Positions 13,318-20,343 of a stretch of 21,046 nt of DNA are shown here, piece by piece. The stretch spans positions 1 through 21,046 of the forward strand of contig JASEHK010000005.1 in NCBI GenBank assembly GCA_030018875.1, read 5' to 3'. The notes under the pieces were generated by a model. That model made no database searches. It saw nothing but the letters and a program-made list of their open reading frames with translations, and was not told the DNA's origin. How positions within the stretch are numbered: the stretch's first letter is position 1; the number at the start of each line of letters is the position of its first letter. A program made the translations under genes and the position numbers. This DNA is from Endomicrobiia bacterium (GTDB lineage: Bacteria > Elusimicrobiota > Endomicrobiia > PHAN01).

Positions 13318-14589
13318 ATGAGAAAAAAAATCGTTATGGTAATTTCCGCGGCGGTCTTTCTGTCCGTCATCGCAATCTCGCCGCGCGCGCGGCAACCCAT
13401 AGCCGCGGCCACCGCCAAGATAGATCAAACCTATGAGCAACTTCGGCTTCTCGTGGACATAATGGCGCTCGTGCGTGAAAATTACGTTGACGAAAAAGAG
13501 AATAAGGATCTCGTAACCTCCGCCATAAAAGGCATGGTGCGCGACCTCGACCCGTTCTCGCAATTTTTGGAGCCGCAAGAATACAAGGACATGAAAACCG
13601 AGACGGAAGGTCAATTTGGTGGCCTGGGCATACGCATATCGTTGCGCGACAATTGGCTTACCGTGGTTACGCCCATACCCGGAACTCCCGCTTACAAACT
13701 CGGCATTCTTCCGGGCGATAAGATAATAAAAATAGAAAAAGAGTCCACGCAGGGGCTTTCCATCAACGATGCCGTCAGAAAATTGCGGGGCGCGCCCGGC
13801 ACGAAAGTCACCATAACCATCGCCCGCGAAGGGGAAAAGGAGCCCGTGGATTACACCATCACGCGCGACATAATAAAAATCGAGTCCATCCGCCACCGCG
13901 TGCTCAACGAAACTTACGGCTACATCAAAATAAACGAGTTCTCAGCCAGCACCGACAAGGATTTGAAGAAATCTCTGACGGAATTGCAAAAACAAAATAT
14001 CAAATATCTCGTCCTTGATTTAAGAAACAATCCGGGCGGCCTCCTCGACGTCGCCGTTGACACGGCAAAAGAGTTTTTGCCGTCGGACAAACTCGTTGTC
14101 TATACCAAAGGCCGCCGCCCCCATATGAACCGCGAATACAAAACGATACCTAATGCCGATTACTTTAAACTTCCCATGGCCGTATTGATAAATCGCGGCT
14201 CGGCATCAGGATCTGAGATTTTGGCGGGAGCCCTTCAGGACCACAGACGCGCCATCATCGTCGGCGACCGGAGTTTCGGCAAGGCGTCGGTGCAGTCGGT
14301 ATTCCCCTTGAACGAAGGCAACGCCCTCAGGCTCACTACGGCGCGGTATTACACTCCGTCGGGAAAACTGATTCACCGCGACGAAAAAACCGGCGAAGGC
14401 GGCATCAAGCCCGATATTTTAGTCGAGGTTTCGCGTGAAACGGAAGCCAAGTTGCAGTCGCAGATAGAGGAGGTTTATCCGCCCGGCAAAGAGCCGGAGT
14501 CGGCCGTGAAAGACAAGGACAGGGTCGAAGACTCCGCGCTTCAGCGCGCCATGGAACTTCTCAAAGTCGCCGACATACTGGGAAAATAG
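13318..14589 (+). CDS. ctpA: carboxy-terminal processing protease, S41 family (CtpA)
   Basis: CtpA-type serine proteases work in the periplasm, trimming proteins and often controlling murein hydrolases. The 423-residue protein has an N-terminal signal or anchor segment (about 5-22) and a PDZ domain (about 95-180: FGGLGIRISL, PGTPAYKLGILPGDKIIKI). The S41 fold follows, with YLVLDLRNNPGG (229-240). The catalytic Ser/Lys pair is S297 in GSASGSE and K322 in FGKASVQ; the 25-residue spacing agrees with Prc S430/K455. The motif has Gly where SASAS has its second Ala. The C-terminal ~30 residues are charged and probably flexible. Its place after the EnvC-like gene and before a divergent polysaccharide deacetylase is a common order in diderm genomes. 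Confidence 0.96.
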   Translation: MRKKIVMVISAAVFLSVIAISPRARQPIAAATAKIDQTYEQLRLLVDIMALVRENYVDEKENKDLVTSAIKGMVRDLDPFSQFLEPQEYKDMKTETEGQFGGLGIRISLRDNWLTVVTPIPGTPAYKLGILPGDKIIKIEKESTQGLSINDAVRKLRGAPGTKVTITIAREGEKEPVDYTITRDIIKIESIRHRVLNETYGYIKINEFSASTDKDLKKSLTELQKQNIKYLVLDLRNNPGGLLDVAVDTAKEFLPSDKLVVYTKGRRPHMNREYKTIPNADYFKLPMAVLINRGSASGSEILAGALQDHRRAIIVGDRSFGKASVQSVFPLNEGNALRLTTARYYTPSGKLIHRDEKTGEGGIKPDILVEVSRETEAKLQSQIEEVYPPGKEPESAVKDKDRVEDSALQRAMELLKVADILGK

Positions 14590-14593
14590 ACTT

Positions 14594-15667
14594 ATGATAA
14601 AAAGGATATTTATCGTCGGGCTGCTGATTGTGGCGGCCTACCTTGCTTACAAGCAGTTCGCCGTCAGGGATTATTCTTCCGACGCCGTGGCTGTGGCCAA
14701 TTCCGTCAACGAAATACTTTTGGCTCTCGGAGCCACCGACGCCGACATCGCGGGACAATACAGGCGTCAGATGTCCAATGGAAACGCCCGCTGGATAGAG
14801 TTCAATAAGCGCGCGCGCGTTTCTTTCGACGAGAAAGCCGCCGCCGCGCTCGACGACATGGCTGCGCGTCTCGGCTGCGATGTCGTCAAATCCAAGACAT
14901 CCGAAGGCGACGAGATTCGCGTAAAAAGCTCGGATAGAATTTATTACTATCTGATATTTTTGAAAAAACCGGCGGCCCGACGGGCAAACAGAGTCGCGAT
15001 AGTCATAGACGACCTCGGCTATAACTTGAAGGATGTCGAAGAATTCCTGGCTCTCGGCGCGCCGATGACCTACGCCGTTTTGCCGCGCGAGCATAATTCC
15101 CGCTCTACCGCCGAGTTGCTGTCCGGCCGCGGAGCCGCTTACATGGTTCATTTTCCGCTCGAGCCGGACGACCCTCTCGTCAATCCCGGCCGCGCTGCCG
15201 CGCTGACGTCCATGGGCGACAAAGAGATAGCCGGGCGTTTTGCCGCCGCCATAAAAACCGTGCCGGGAGCATTCGGCGTATCTAATCATATGGGCAGCAA
15301 GTTTACCAGAACCAAGGACAAAATGAGGACATTCCTTTCGCTCGTCCAAGAAAACGGTCTCATATATTTTGATTCGCGCACCACTGAGAAGTCCGTGGCA
15401 TCTTCGGTCGCCGCGGAACTCGGAATGAGGGTGTTCGTAAACCAGATATTTCTCGACAACGACGGGTCCCGCGAGGCCATAGACAAACAGCTCGCTCTCG
15501 TCCTTAAAAAATCTAAAAAACAGCCCTTGACGTTCGCCATCGGCCACGTCCACAAAAAAAACCTTCCTCGCGCGATAAAAGATTTCATACCACGATTCGA
15601 AGAAGCCGGCGTGGAGTTCGTTTCTCTGAAAGAACTCTATGGCGATACCGGTCCAATCAAAAGATAA
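14594..15667 (+). CDS. divergent polysaccharide deacetylase family protein (YibQ/DUF610)
   Basis: This family has a NodB-like barrel and is usually encoded with envC and ctpA; its substrate is not established. The 357-residue protein has one N-terminal transmembrane segment (about 5-20) and a linker region. The domain (about 135-350) starts at RVAIVIDDLGYNLKDVEEFL and contains MTYAVLP, AAYMVHFPLEP, FGVSNHMGSKFT, GLIYFDSRTT, VFVNQIFLDN and FAIGHVH. The paired Asp in IDD, the NHMGS motif and the GHVH motif are the family landmarks. It starts 4 nt after ctpA and its TAA shares one base with the next ATG (TAATG at 15665), so the four genes from the EnvC-like gene onward are probably co-transcribed. 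A role in peptidoglycan processing is inferred from context. Confidence 0.9.
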   Translation: MIKRIFIVGLLIVAAYLAYKQFAVRDYSSDAVAVANSVNEILLALGATDADIAGQYRRQMSNGNARWIEFNKRARVSFDEKAAAALDDMAARLGCDVVKSKTSEGDEIRVKSSDRIYYYLIFLKKPAARRANRVAIVIDDLGYNLKDVEEFLALGAPMTYAVLPREHNSRSTAELLSGRGAAYMVHFPLEPDDPLVNPGRAAALTSMGDKEIAGRFAAAIKTVPGAFGVSNHMGSKFTRTKDKMRTFLSLVQENGLIYFDSRTTEKSVASSVAAELGMRVFVNQIFLDNDGSREAIDKQLALVLKKSKKQPLTFAIGHVHKKNLPRAIKDFIPRFEEAGVEFVSLKELYGDTGPIKR

Positions 15668-16656
15668 TGAAGATACTCGCCATTGAGACGTCCTGCGACG
15701 AGACGGCCGCTTCGGTCTTCTTAAGCCCCCGCAATGTCCTTTCCAATGTCGTCCATTCTCAAAAAATACACTCTCTTTTCGGCGGAGTCGTTCCCGAACT
15801 CGCGTCGCGCGAACATCTCGAAAGAATAAACGCCGTTGTCGCCGAAGCGCTCGACTCGGCCAAAACTCCGCTTGAGCAAATAGACGTCGTGGCTTACACC
15901 GATGGTCCCGGCCTCGTCGGCTCGCTACTCGTCGGGCGCACGGTCGCGCATACCATCGCGTGGCTCGCCGGCAAAAAGACCTTCGCCGCCGACCACATCG
16001 AAGGCCACGCGCTTTCGGCTGCGCTGAAATGGCCGGGCTTGTGTCCACCGTTTCTTTCTTTGGTCGTATCGGGCGGTCACACCGACTTGATAGTTGTCGA
16101 GGCCGGCGGCAAGTTCCGTTACCTCGGACGCACCAGAGACGACGCCGCCGGCGAGGCCTTCGACAAGGTCGCAAAACTTTTGGGTCTCAAATATCCGGGC
16201 GGGCCACAGATAGAAAATCTGGCTGCGCGGGGAAATCCCGCCGCCATAAACTTCCCCAGACCGTTTATGCGCTCGACTTGGGATTTTAGTTTTTCGGGGG
16301 TAAAGACGGCGGTTTTGTATTACCTTCGGGACATTCCGTCTTACGCCGACGGCAAAGGACTCCGATCTTCCCGAAAAATCGGGCCGCGAATCATCGCCGA
16401 CGTTTGCGCTTCCTTTCAGGCCGCCGTCGTCGAAACTCTCGTCGAAAAACTCATTCGCGCCGCGCGTTTCACGGGGATTAAAAAAATATCGCTCGGCGGC
16501 GGCGTGGCGCTTAATAAAACGTTGAGAAAATCCGTCGTTTCGGCCGCCGGCGTCGAAGGTCTCAAAGTCTTTCTTCCGTCGAACGAACACTGCGCCGACA
16601 ACGCCGCGATGATAGCGTTGGCGGCGTACCACAGGTTGTCGCATAGGCGGCATTAG
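15667..16656 (+). CDS. tsaD: tRNA N6-threonylcarbamoyladenosine transferase TsaD
   Basis: TsaD transfers the threonylcarbamoyl group to A37 of ANN-decoding tRNAs, together with TsaB and TsaE. The 329-residue length is close to the usual 335-340. Landmarks are the N-terminal MKILAIETSCDETA, GGVVPELASREHLERI, TDGPGLVGSLLVG, the metal ligands H110 and H114 in DHIEGH, FLSLVVSGGHTDL, DDAAGEAFDKVAK, GGVALNKTLR and the C-terminal LPSNEHCADNAAMIA with the metal-binding Asp. The start overlaps the previous stop by one base. It ends the EnvC-CtpA-deacetylase unit; a palindromic repeat follows and may bound transcription. Confidence 0.98.
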   Translation: MKILAIETSCDETAASVFLSPRNVLSNVVHSQKIHSLFGGVVPELASREHLERINAVVAEALDSAKTPLEQIDVVAYTDGPGLVGSLLVGRTVAHTIAWLAGKKTFAADHIEGHALSAALKWPGLCPPFLSLVVSGGHTDLIVVEAGGKFRYLGRTRDDAAGEAFDKVAKLLGLKYPGGPQIENLAARGNPAAINFPRPFMRSTWDFSFSGVKTAVLYYLRDIPSYADGKGLRSSRKIGPRIIADVCASFQAAVVETLVEKLIRAARFTGIKKISLGGGVALNKTLRKSVVSAAGVEGLKVFLPSNEHCADNAAMIALAAYHRLSHRRH

Positions 16657-16665
16657 TCAAACGAA

Positions 16666-16765
16666 TTGTCATTGCGAGGACCCCGCACTTGATGCGGGGG
16701 ACGAAGCAATCTCGCTTATTGTGAGATTGCCACGCCCCGATGTTCATCGGGGCTCGCAATGACAA
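16666..16765. repeat. 100-bp four-arm palindromic element
   Basis: The ends form a perfect 13-bp inverted repeat, TTGTCATTGCGAG (16666-16678) and CTCGCAATGACAA (16753-16765). Inside are three hairpins in a row: CCCCGCA/TGCGGGG (16681-16699, loop 5), GCAATCTC/GAGATTGC (16706-16730, loop 9) and CCCCGATG/CATCGGGG (16735-16752, loop 2). Folded, it makes a closed four-arm cloverleaf. The layout is typical of small non-coding dispersed repeats and resembles the element at 1769-1919. It carries no ORF. Whether it is transcribed, or acts as a tsaD terminator, cannot be judged. Confidence 0.85.
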
Positions 16766-16782
16766 ACATGCATTATAGAATC

Positions 16783-17784
16783 ATGAAGATAGATAACATC
16801 AGTCCCAAAAATAACCTTATGCTTGCCCCTATGGCGGGCATAACAGATTCGCCCTTCAGAAGGCTTGCCAAGGGCGGCGGCGCGGGGCTGGTTTTTACGG
16901 AGATGCTGTCGGCTTCCGCGCTCGCCAGAGACAGCCGCCGCACATCCGCGATGCTCAAGTTTTCCGACGACGAGCGACCCATCGCGGCGCAGATTTTCGG
17001 CTCGGAACTCTCCGCGCTCGAAAAATCCGCCGAGATAATAGTTTCGATGGGCTACGATATGCTCAACATAAACTTCGGCTGCCCTGCAAAAAAGATAATA
17101 AAGTCCCGCGCCGGCTCTGCTCTCTTGAAAGATTTGAAATCGTACGAAAACGTAATCGCCGCCGCCATCCGCGGGTGCGGTGGCAAAATTCCTGTAACCG
17201 TAAAAATCCGCCCGGGCATTACCCCCGACGACGACCGCACCGAGGATTATGTCCGCGCCGCCGAATCATCGGGCGCCGCGGCGATAATAATTCATGGCCG
17301 CTTCGTCTCGCAGGTCCATTCCGGCGACGTCAATCTCGATTCTATCGCGCGCGCCGTCGCCGTCTCAAAGATTCCCGTCGTCGCCAACGGCGGCATAGTT
17401 TCGGAGATTTCCGCCGAAGAAACCCTTGCAAAGACCGGCTGCGCGGGGCTTATGATAGGACGGGCCGCCATTGGCGATTTCGGGATTTTCCGTCGGATTT
17501 TGTATTATCTTGAAAACCGGGAATCGCTTGCCGCGCCGTCGCGCGAGGAAAGAATCGCCGCCTACAAAGAGCACGCTCGGTTATCCGCCGAGTTTCATGG
17601 CGCTCGCTGCGGAGTGATAATTTTACGAAAGCTCGCCGCGTTCTATCTTAAAGGAATGCCCGGCGCCAAGAGAACCCGCGAAGCCGTCAACAAGGCCGAG
17701 ACGCTCGATGATTTTTGCGCGGCCCTCGACGGTATTTTCGAGCCGCCGTGCGAGCCGTGCGGTGAACACGGCCGTGAAGCGTAA
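16783..17784 (+). CDS. dusB: tRNA-dihydrouridine synthase (DusB family)
   Basis: Dus enzymes use FMN and NADPH to reduce specific uridines in tRNA. From ATG 16783 the protein has 333 residues. It opens with NLMLAPMAGITDSPFRRLAK, followed by VFTEMLSASAL, AAQIFGSE, the motif MLNINFGCPAKKIIKSRAGS with catalytic Cys at 100, VTVKIRPG, IIIHGRF and IPVVANGGI, then GLMIGRAAIGDFGIF in the FMN phosphate region. Typical DusB proteins start at this Met (MKIxN). The upstream in-frame ATGs at 16759 and 16768 lie in or beside the palindromic repeat and are unlikely. TATAGAAT lies just 1 nt upstream of the chosen start, so it is too close to serve as its -10. larB follows after 8 nt. Confidence 0.93.
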   Translation: MKIDNISPKNNLMLAPMAGITDSPFRRLAKGGGAGLVFTEMLSASALARDSRRTSAMLKFSDDERPIAAQIFGSELSALEKSAEIIVSMGYDMLNINFGCPAKKIIKSRAGSALLKDLKSYENVIAAAIRGCGGKIPVTVKIRPGITPDDDRTEDYVRAAESSGAAAIIIHGRFVSQVHSGDVNLDSIARAVAVSKIPVVANGGIVSEISAEETLAKTGCAGLMIGRAAIGDFGIFRRILYYLENRESLAAPSREERIAAYKEHARLSAEFHGARCGVIILRKLAAFYLKGMPGAKRTREAVNKAETLDDFCAALDGIFEPPCEPCGEHGREA

Positions 17785-17792
17785 AGGGTGAA

Positions 17793-18524
17793 ATGTCAAT
17801 GAGAAGCATGAATGATAAAACCGGTTCTTTCGCCTGTCCCGACGTAAAACGCTTCCAGAGGCAGGGAATCCCGGAAGCGATTTACTGCCCCGGCAAGACG
17901 GTTGAGCAAATCGTCGCGATTGCGCGCGCTCTTACCTCGCCGTCGGGTCATCGCGGCCCCGCGCTCCTGACCCGAGCCGACGAAAAAATTTTCCGCGCCG
18001 TCCGGCGGAATTTTCCGTCCGCGCGGTTTCACAAAATCGCGCGACTGATAACCATATCTCCCGCCAATTTTCGGGGCGGCCGCCGCGCCGGCCGCGCGGA
18101 AAAAATCGCCTCGGCGTATGTCTGCGTCGTAACGGCCGGCACCACCGACATACCCGTCGCCGAGGAAGCCGCCGTCACCGCCGAAGCGCTCGGCGTCAGA
18201 GTCGAGCGGCTTTACGACGTGGGCGTCGCCGGCGTTCACAGGGTAATAGAGCGAAGAGAGATAATAGAAAACGCCGCGGCGGTCGTCGTGTGCGCCGGAA
18301 TGGAAGGCGCTTTGCCGTCGGTTGTCGGCGGCCTCGCCCGCTCGATAGTCATCGGTGTGCCGACATCGGTCGGCTACGGCGCGAACTTCGGCGGCGTCGC
18401 CGCTCTTCTGGCGATGCTCAACTCCTGCGCCCCCAACGTCGCGACGGTCAACATAGACGACGGCTTCGGCGCGGGCGTCATCGCTTCTCTAATTATCCGA
18501 AAAACCGCGCCTGATAAAAAATGA
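17793..18524 (+). CDS. larB: nickel pincer cofactor biosynthesis protein LarB
   Basis: LarB carboxylates and hydrolyses nicotinic acid adenine dinucleotide to start the pincer cofactor pathway first known from lactate racemase. The 243-residue length is normal. The N-terminal half has the family pattern RQGIPEAIYCPGKTVEQIVAIA (about 27-48). The C-terminal half is PurE-like: YVCVVTAGTTDIPVAEEAAVTAE, LYDVGVAGVHR, VVVCAGMEGALPSVVGGL, IGVPTSVGYGANFGGVAALLAMLNSC, VNIDDGFGAG. It starts 8 nt after dusB, with AAAGGG overlapping the dusB stop as a modest ribosome site. ATG 17799 is a possible second start. larC follows after a repeat-containing gap. Neither larA nor larE is in the window, so the cofactor's client is unknown. 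Confidence 0.94.
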   Translation: MSMRSMNDKTGSFACPDVKRFQRQGIPEAIYCPGKTVEQIVAIARALTSPSGHRGPALLTRADEKIFRAVRRNFPSARFHKIARLITISPANFRGGRRAGRAEKIASAYVCVVTAGTTDIPVAEEAAVTAEALGVRVERLYDVGVAGVHRVIERREIIENAAAVVVCAGMEGALPSVVGGLARSIVIGVPTSVGYGANFGGVAALLAMLNSCAPNVATVNIDDGFGAGVIASLIIRKTAPDKK

Positions 18525-18531
18525 AAATATA

Positions 18532-18580
18532 CCCCTTTCCCCTCGATAAAGGGGGGATAAAAGGAGGTTGTTAATTCCCC
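18532..18580. repeat. C-run/G-run intergenic repeat before larC
   Basis: CCCCTTT (18532-18538) can pair with AAAGGGG (18548-18554). It is followed by GGGG, an AGGAGG-like stretch and AATTCCCC, so G-runs and C-runs alternate. The composition differs sharply from both neighbours. It resembles the short C4T/AG4 palindromic repeats often dispersed between genes. No coding function is seen; the AGGAGG at 18562-18567 is 48 nt from the larC ATG and probably not used. Confidence 0.5.
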
Positions 18581-18598
18581 TTATATTGAAGTGGGATT

Positions 18599-18607
18599 TG
18601 GTAAAAT
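18599..18607 (+). promoter_or_regulatory. extended -10 promoter (TGG-TAAAAT) of larC
   Basis: TAAAAT (18602-18607) is preceded by TGG, which fits the TGN extended -10 pattern. It ends 8 nt before ATG 18616 with no ribosome site between, predicting a nearly leaderless larC mRNA. No -35 at normal spacing is evident. Confidence 0.5.
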
Positions 18608-18615
18608 CGGGCATT

Positions 18616-19731
18616 ATGAAAATTTTACACCTCAATCTCTCCAATGGCATCGCCGGCGATATGATTCTCGCCGCGCTTGTGTCAGCGGGCGTCCCCAAAA
18701 AGATTCTTGAAAAATTCCTTGAGCCTTTGTCGCGCCTCGGCGTTGACGCGCCGCACGCGCAATTTGTCCGCGTCGAAAAAAGCGGCCTTCCCGCATTGTC
18801 GGTTTCCGTGCCCGGCGATTTTCATTTTGAAAACCCGTCGCACATCGCGCGCGTCATAAAAAAACTCACCGCGTCCCGCTCTTCGGGCGGGATTTCCGCC
18901 GGAACCGCCGCCGCCGCCCGAAAAACCGCCCTGGGCGCCCTCGACCTTCTCGTAAGCGCGGAGTCGCGCGCGCATAAAATCCACCGCTCTCGCGTCCACT
19001 TCCACGAACTCAACTCGAAGGACACACTGATAGACATTCTCGGCTCCGCGTTTGCGCTCGCGTATCTTGCGCCGGATAAAATCATAGCCACTCCCGTCAA
19101 TATCGGCCGCGCGAATCCCGCGGCGCTTTCGATACTCAAAACCGCGGGCATTCCCGTATATTCCGACGAGCCGTCGCGGGAATTGGCCACACCCACCGGC
19201 GCGGCCATCCTCGCCGCATTCTCGCCGTCCTTCGAGAACCTTCCCGCCGTCGAGGTAATCTCTTTCGGTGGCGGCGCCGGCTCATCCGTCATCCCGGGCC
19301 GCGACAACATTTTGAGAGTCATCGTTGGACAAACCGAGACGCACTCGCCGCATTTTGGGCGCAATAATTTTTCAAACACCGCTCCGCTCCAACCGGTAAT
19401 TCTCGTCGAAACAAACATAGACGATATGAACCCGGAACTTTACCCGTCCGTCCAGCGCCGTCTCATCGAATCGGGGGCGCTCGACGTCTGGCTTGAAAAT
19501 ATAATAATGAAGCACGGCCGCCCCGCCGTCAAACTCTGCTGTCTTGCCCGCCCCGCCGACATCGAGCGCGTATCATTTTTTATATTGAAAAATACAACCT
19601 CATCGGGCGTGCGGTTTGTCTCGTATTCGCGCGTTTCACTGCCTCGCAGACAAAGCGCCGTTATGAAAAAATACCGCCTCCCCGACGGAAAAATCCGCAT
19701 AAAACCCGAGCGCCGGTTCCGGCGTCCATAG
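18616..19731 (+). CDS. larC: nickel pincer cofactor biosynthesis protein LarC (nickel insertion)
   Basis: LarC inserts nickel into the pyridinium-dithiocarboxylate cofactor in a CTP-dependent step. From ATG 18616 the protein has 371 residues and begins with MKILHLNLSNGIAGDMILAAL, the standard LarC start; an in-frame TTG at 18568 would translate intergenic repeat. Landmarks are HRSRVHFHELNSKDTLIDILGSA (about 117-139), TPVNIGRA, ATPTGAAILAAF, ISFGGGAGS and, after a linker, VETNIDDMNPELYPSVQRRLIESGALDVW and IIMKHGRPAVKLCCLA. In some lactobacilli the two halves are joined by a frameshift; here they form one ORF. The C-terminus stops at KIRIKPERRFRRP, about 30-40 residues earlier than many LarC proteins. 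The stop overlaps the next ribosome site. Confidence 0.93.
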   Translation: MKILHLNLSNGIAGDMILAALVSAGVPKKILEKFLEPLSRLGVDAPHAQFVRVEKSGLPALSVSVPGDFHFENPSHIARVIKKLTASRSSGGISAGTAAAARKTALGALDLLVSAESRAHKIHRSRVHFHELNSKDTLIDILGSAFALAYLAPDKIIATPVNIGRANPAALSILKTAGIPVYSDEPSRELATPTGAAILAAFSPSFENLPAVEVISFGGGAGSSVIPGRDNILRVIVGQTETHSPHFGRNNFSNTAPLQPVILVETNIDDMNPELYPSVQRRLIESGALDVWLENIIMKHGRPAVKLCCLARPADIERVSFFILKNTTSSGVRFVSYSRVSLPRRQSAVMKKYRLPDGKIRIKPERRFRRP

Positions 19732-19739
19732 GAGGCATT

Positions 19740-20201
19740 ATGTTTTACAAAGTCGCAGTGGCCGTCTTTGCCGCAATCGTAACACTCTCCGCCGGTGTCG
19801 CGGCCCAAAACGCACGCTCGTATGAGCGCGCAAAAGAAAGGGCCAACATCAGCGCCAACGACGTAAAGGCAGAGTTTGCCGGCGCTCCCGCCCAAAAGAA
19901 AGCCCTCGAAGCCGCGTCCAAAGCCACACCCGCCGCCGCGCGCCGCCAGCACAGACAGCATCACCGCATTAAAGAAGGCGTAAAATCCGGCCGGATAACC
20001 AAAGACGAAGCCAAAGACCTCATCGGAGACCAAAAAGAAATCAGGGAGATGAAAAAAGACGCCCGCGCCGACGGCGTCGTCACCAAAGAAGAGCGCGTGG
20101 AAATCCAGCGGAAACTTAACGTCGAGAGCGAAAAAATCTACGACGAGAAGCGCGACGAAGACGTCCAAAAGCGCCTTCAGCAGATACCTCGGAACAAATA
20201 A
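19740..20201 (+). CDS. small exported helical protein with two EF-hand-like loops, function unknown
   Basis: The 153-residue protein has a clear signal peptide (about 1-22, ending AGVAAQ). A very charged, mostly helical mature part follows with no cysteine. The segment from about 78 to 122 contains two EF-hand-like loops 35 residues apart: EGVKSGRITKDE and DARADGVVTKEE. The second keeps D1, D5, G6, V8, T9 and E12 of the canonical calcium loop but has Arg at position 3; the first is weaker. I recall similar exported proteins with GxxSGxLTxxEA and ADGxVTxxER patterns in many proteobacteria, without an assigned function. AGGAGG ends 4 nt before ATG 19740 and overlaps the larC stop, so it is probably read from the larC transcript. 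A terminator-like hairpin follows. Confidence 0.8.
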   Translation: MFYKVAVAVFAAIVTLSAGVAAQNARSYERAKERANISANDVKAEFAGAPAQKKALEAASKATPAAARRQHRQHHRIKEGVKSGRITKDEAKDLIGDQKEIREMKKDARADGVVTKEERVEIQRKLNVESEKIYDEKRDEDVQKRLQQIPRNK

Positions 20202-20229
20202 AACCCGCTCGTGTGATATGTTATAAGGT

Positions 20230-20247
20230 AAAGGGAGAGACCCTTTT
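20230..20247 (+). terminator. possible weak rho-independent terminator
   Basis: AAAGGG (20230-20235) pairs with CCCTTT (20241-20246) around a 5-nt loop, with one further T. The stem is short and the T-run is part of it, so strength is doubtful. It lies 29 nt after the stop of the small exported protein gene and just before the next promoter. Confidence 0.35.
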
Positions 20248-20251
20248 GCGC

Positions 20252-20280
20252 TTGACAAGCCCCGTTGCTTTTTATACAAT
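20252..20280 (+). promoter_or_regulatory. sigma-70-type promoter, TTGACA-N17-TACAAT
   Basis: A perfect -35 TTGACA (20252-20257) and a -10 TACAAT (20275-20280) with one mismatch are separated by 17 bp. The expected start is near 20287, giving a leader of about 57 nt before ATG 20344. It is the best promoter in the window and fits a highly expressed outer-membrane protein. Confidence 0.75.
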
Positions 20281-20305
20281 ATCGCCCTTGAAACACAAAA
20301 TAAGC

Positions 20306-20334
20306 GAGCCGCCTTACAAGGCGACTCAGGAGGT
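20306..20334 (+). promoter_or_regulatory. 5'UTR hairpin abutting a strong Shine-Dalgarno sequence
   Basis: GAGCCGCCTT (20306-20315) pairs with AAGGCGACTC (20318-20327) with one mismatch; the apex must open to give a normal loop. AGGAGGT (20328-20334) follows immediately, 9 nt before ATG 20344. The stem leaves the ribosome site free, so it more likely stabilises the mRNA than blocks translation. That role is inference. Confidence 0.55.
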
Positions 20335-20343
20335 AGCAGAAGT

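Noticed and set aside
14561..16174. A 537-codon open frame on the minus strand opposite ctpA's end, the deacetylase gene and most of tsaD.
   Set aside because: Its translation is Arg-rich low-quality sequence without any domain, while the plus strand carries two clear protein families. It is a by-product of GC-rich codon choice.
16774..16781. TATAGAAT before dusB as another leaderless promoter.
   Set aside because: It ends only 1-3 nt before the ATG, so transcription would begin inside the gene. The spacing does not match the other three cases.
16759..16782. ATG codons at 16759 and 16768 as dusB starts.
   Set aside because: The first is within the right arm of the palindromic repeat and the second beside it. 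The family N-terminus begins at 16783.
18562..18615. AGGAGG followed by a TTG at 18568 as an alternative larC start.
   Set aside because: The TTG touches the AGGAGG with no spacing, the 16 added residues translate repeat sequence, and the standard LarC N-terminus begins at 18616.
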